A DNA stretch of 64,000 nt. It comes from Caballeronia insecticola. Lineage in GTDB: Bacteria; Pseudomonadota; Gammaproteobacteria; Burkholderiales; Burkholderiaceae. Shown here piece by piece: positions 63,484-64,000 of the stretch. The stretch covers positions 310,001 to 374,000 of the forward strand of contig NC_021294.1 in assembly GCF_000402035.1 (NCBI RefSeq), read 5' to 3'. The position numbers and the translations under genes were made by a program. The notes under the pieces were generated by a model. It was not told the DNA's origin. It saw only the letters and a program-made list of their open reading frames with translations, and searched no databases. Numbering within the stretch: the first letter of the stretch is position 1; each line of letters starts with the position of its first letter.

Positions 63484-64000
63484 TCAGCGCAGTTCGGCCA
63501 GCGCCGCGTCCATCTGTTTCTGCGCGAGACGGTTCAATTCCTGCGGAATCTCGCATTCGAGCGGCAGAGACGGCGTGACGATCACGCGAATATGCCCGCC
63601 GTGATCGGGCCAGCCCTTCGCGGGCCAGACCCGGCCGGCGTCGTGCACGACCGGCACGACCGGCACCTTGGTCGCGCAGGCGAGGCGCACGCCGCCTGAG
63701 GCGAGCTTGAGCGGCGCATCGTGCGCGACGCGCGTGCCTTCCGGAAAAATCACCACCGCATCGCCTTTTTTCAGCCGCACCGCGCATTCGCGCGTCACCG
63801 CCATATGCGCCTGGCGAATCGATCCGCGATCGAGATGCACCATGTCGAGCCCGCGCAAAACCCAGCCGAAAAACGGAATGTTCATGAGTTCGTGCTTAAA
63901 CACGAAGCTGATGCGGCGCGGAAAAAGCGCCATGAACGACAGCGTTTCCCATGTCGATTCATGCCGCGACAGGATGATGCACGGCCCGTCCGGCAGATGC
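63484..64000 (-). CDS. plsC: PlsC-type 1-acyl-glycerol-3-phosphate acyltransferase, N-terminus cut by window edge
   Basis: 172 codons visible, running off the right edge. Motif I H(X)4E is seen as SRHESTWE (about 63960), motif III is VVIFPEGTRVA, and the PlsC-like lipid-binding end VVPVVHDAGRVWPAKGWPDHGGHIRVIVTPSLPLE follows. Acylates lysophosphatidate to phosphatidate at the inner membrane; the exact acyl acceptor cannot be read. The first residues and the upstream context are not in the window. It converges with the response regulator. Confidence 0.9.
   Translation of the reverse strand, partial: HLPDGPCIILSRHESTWETLSFMALFPRRISFVFKHELMNIPFFGWVLRGLDMVHLDRGSIRQAHMAVTRECAVRLKKGDAVVIFPEGTRVAHDAPLKLASGGVRLACATKVPVVPVVHDAGRVWPAKGWPDHGGHIRVIVTPSLPLECEIPQELNRLAQKQMDAALAELR

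Overview
The window looks like a chromosomal segment of a high-GC betaproteobacterium of the Burkholderia sensu lato group (Paraburkholderia/Caballeronia-like). The signs are a C/G-rich third codon position throughout, long antisense shadow ORFs, a Burkholderia-type 16-strand porin, a DUF4148 peptide, a large-subunit KatE, the ivd-mccB-mccA leucine cluster, the prpBCD/prpR propionate cluster and pcaHG/pcaQ. The genus is an inference. No rRNA, tRNA, CRISPR array, integrase or insertion sequence was seen.

Layout. 1-4.6 kb: a MocA-like cytidylyltransferase (cut by the left edge) and a Tat-exported PaoABC-type aldehyde oxidoreductase. 5-7.8 kb: a DUF4148 peptide, an isochorismatase-like hydrolase coupled to an unrecognised 440-aa protein, and a GFA-family protein. 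8-13.6 kb: an S53 (kumamolisin-like) peptidase, an S10 carboxypeptidase-like protein and catalase KatE. 13.7-17 kb: an orphan hybrid sensor kinase with periplasmic binding domains. 17-20.7 kb: small envelope and unknown genes, an L,D-transpeptidase and an EamA transporter. 21-25.7 kb: a DeoR regulator and a PhnSTUV-type 2-aminoethylphosphonate ABC importer. 26-28.4 kb: glycogen phosphorylase.

28.4-31.1 kb is the one clearly foreign stretch: an isolated phage tail fibre/tailspike gene of visibly lower GC, with possible scraps of upstream phage genes. 31-34 kb: small unknowns and an ArsR regulator paired with an Old Yellow Enzyme. 34.2-37.7 kb: the AspT antiporter with aspartate 4-decarboxylase, a decarboxylative proton-motive module. 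37.8-45.9 kb: a porin behind a Pho-box-like promoter, an NTF2-like protein, an M14 deacylase, an orphan amino-acid-binding protein, and a TetR with two MFS transporters. 45.9-52.6 kb: a ferritin-like protein, a TetR regulator of the LiuQ type, and ivd-mccB-mccA for leucine/isovalerate breakdown. 52.6-54.4 kb: an OmpA-like lipoprotein and an AI-2E-family membrane protein. 54.4-60.1 kb: prpB-prpC-prpD with divergent sigma-54 activator prpR. 60.1-63 kb: a DUF2288 protein, pcaH-pcaG and divergent pcaQ. 63.1-64 kb: a single-domain response regulator and the start-less end of a PlsC acyltransferase.

The genes describe a versatile heterotroph that takes up phosphonates, amino acids and aromatics and oxidises leucine, propionate and protocatechuate. 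Several divergent intergenic regions carry readable regulatory sites: two 14-bp palindromes 20 bp apart plus a sigma-54 promoter at prp, two 13-bp TGAGC-N3-GCTCA-type sites at liu, a 20-bp inverted repeat inside the arsR promoter, a Pho-box at the porin, and a start-codon hairpin at the sensor kinase. I did not find an obviously new multi-gene defence or mobile system. The best leads are the orphan tailspike, the leaderless S53/S10 protease pair, the uncharacterised 440-aa protein, and the regulatory architectures above.
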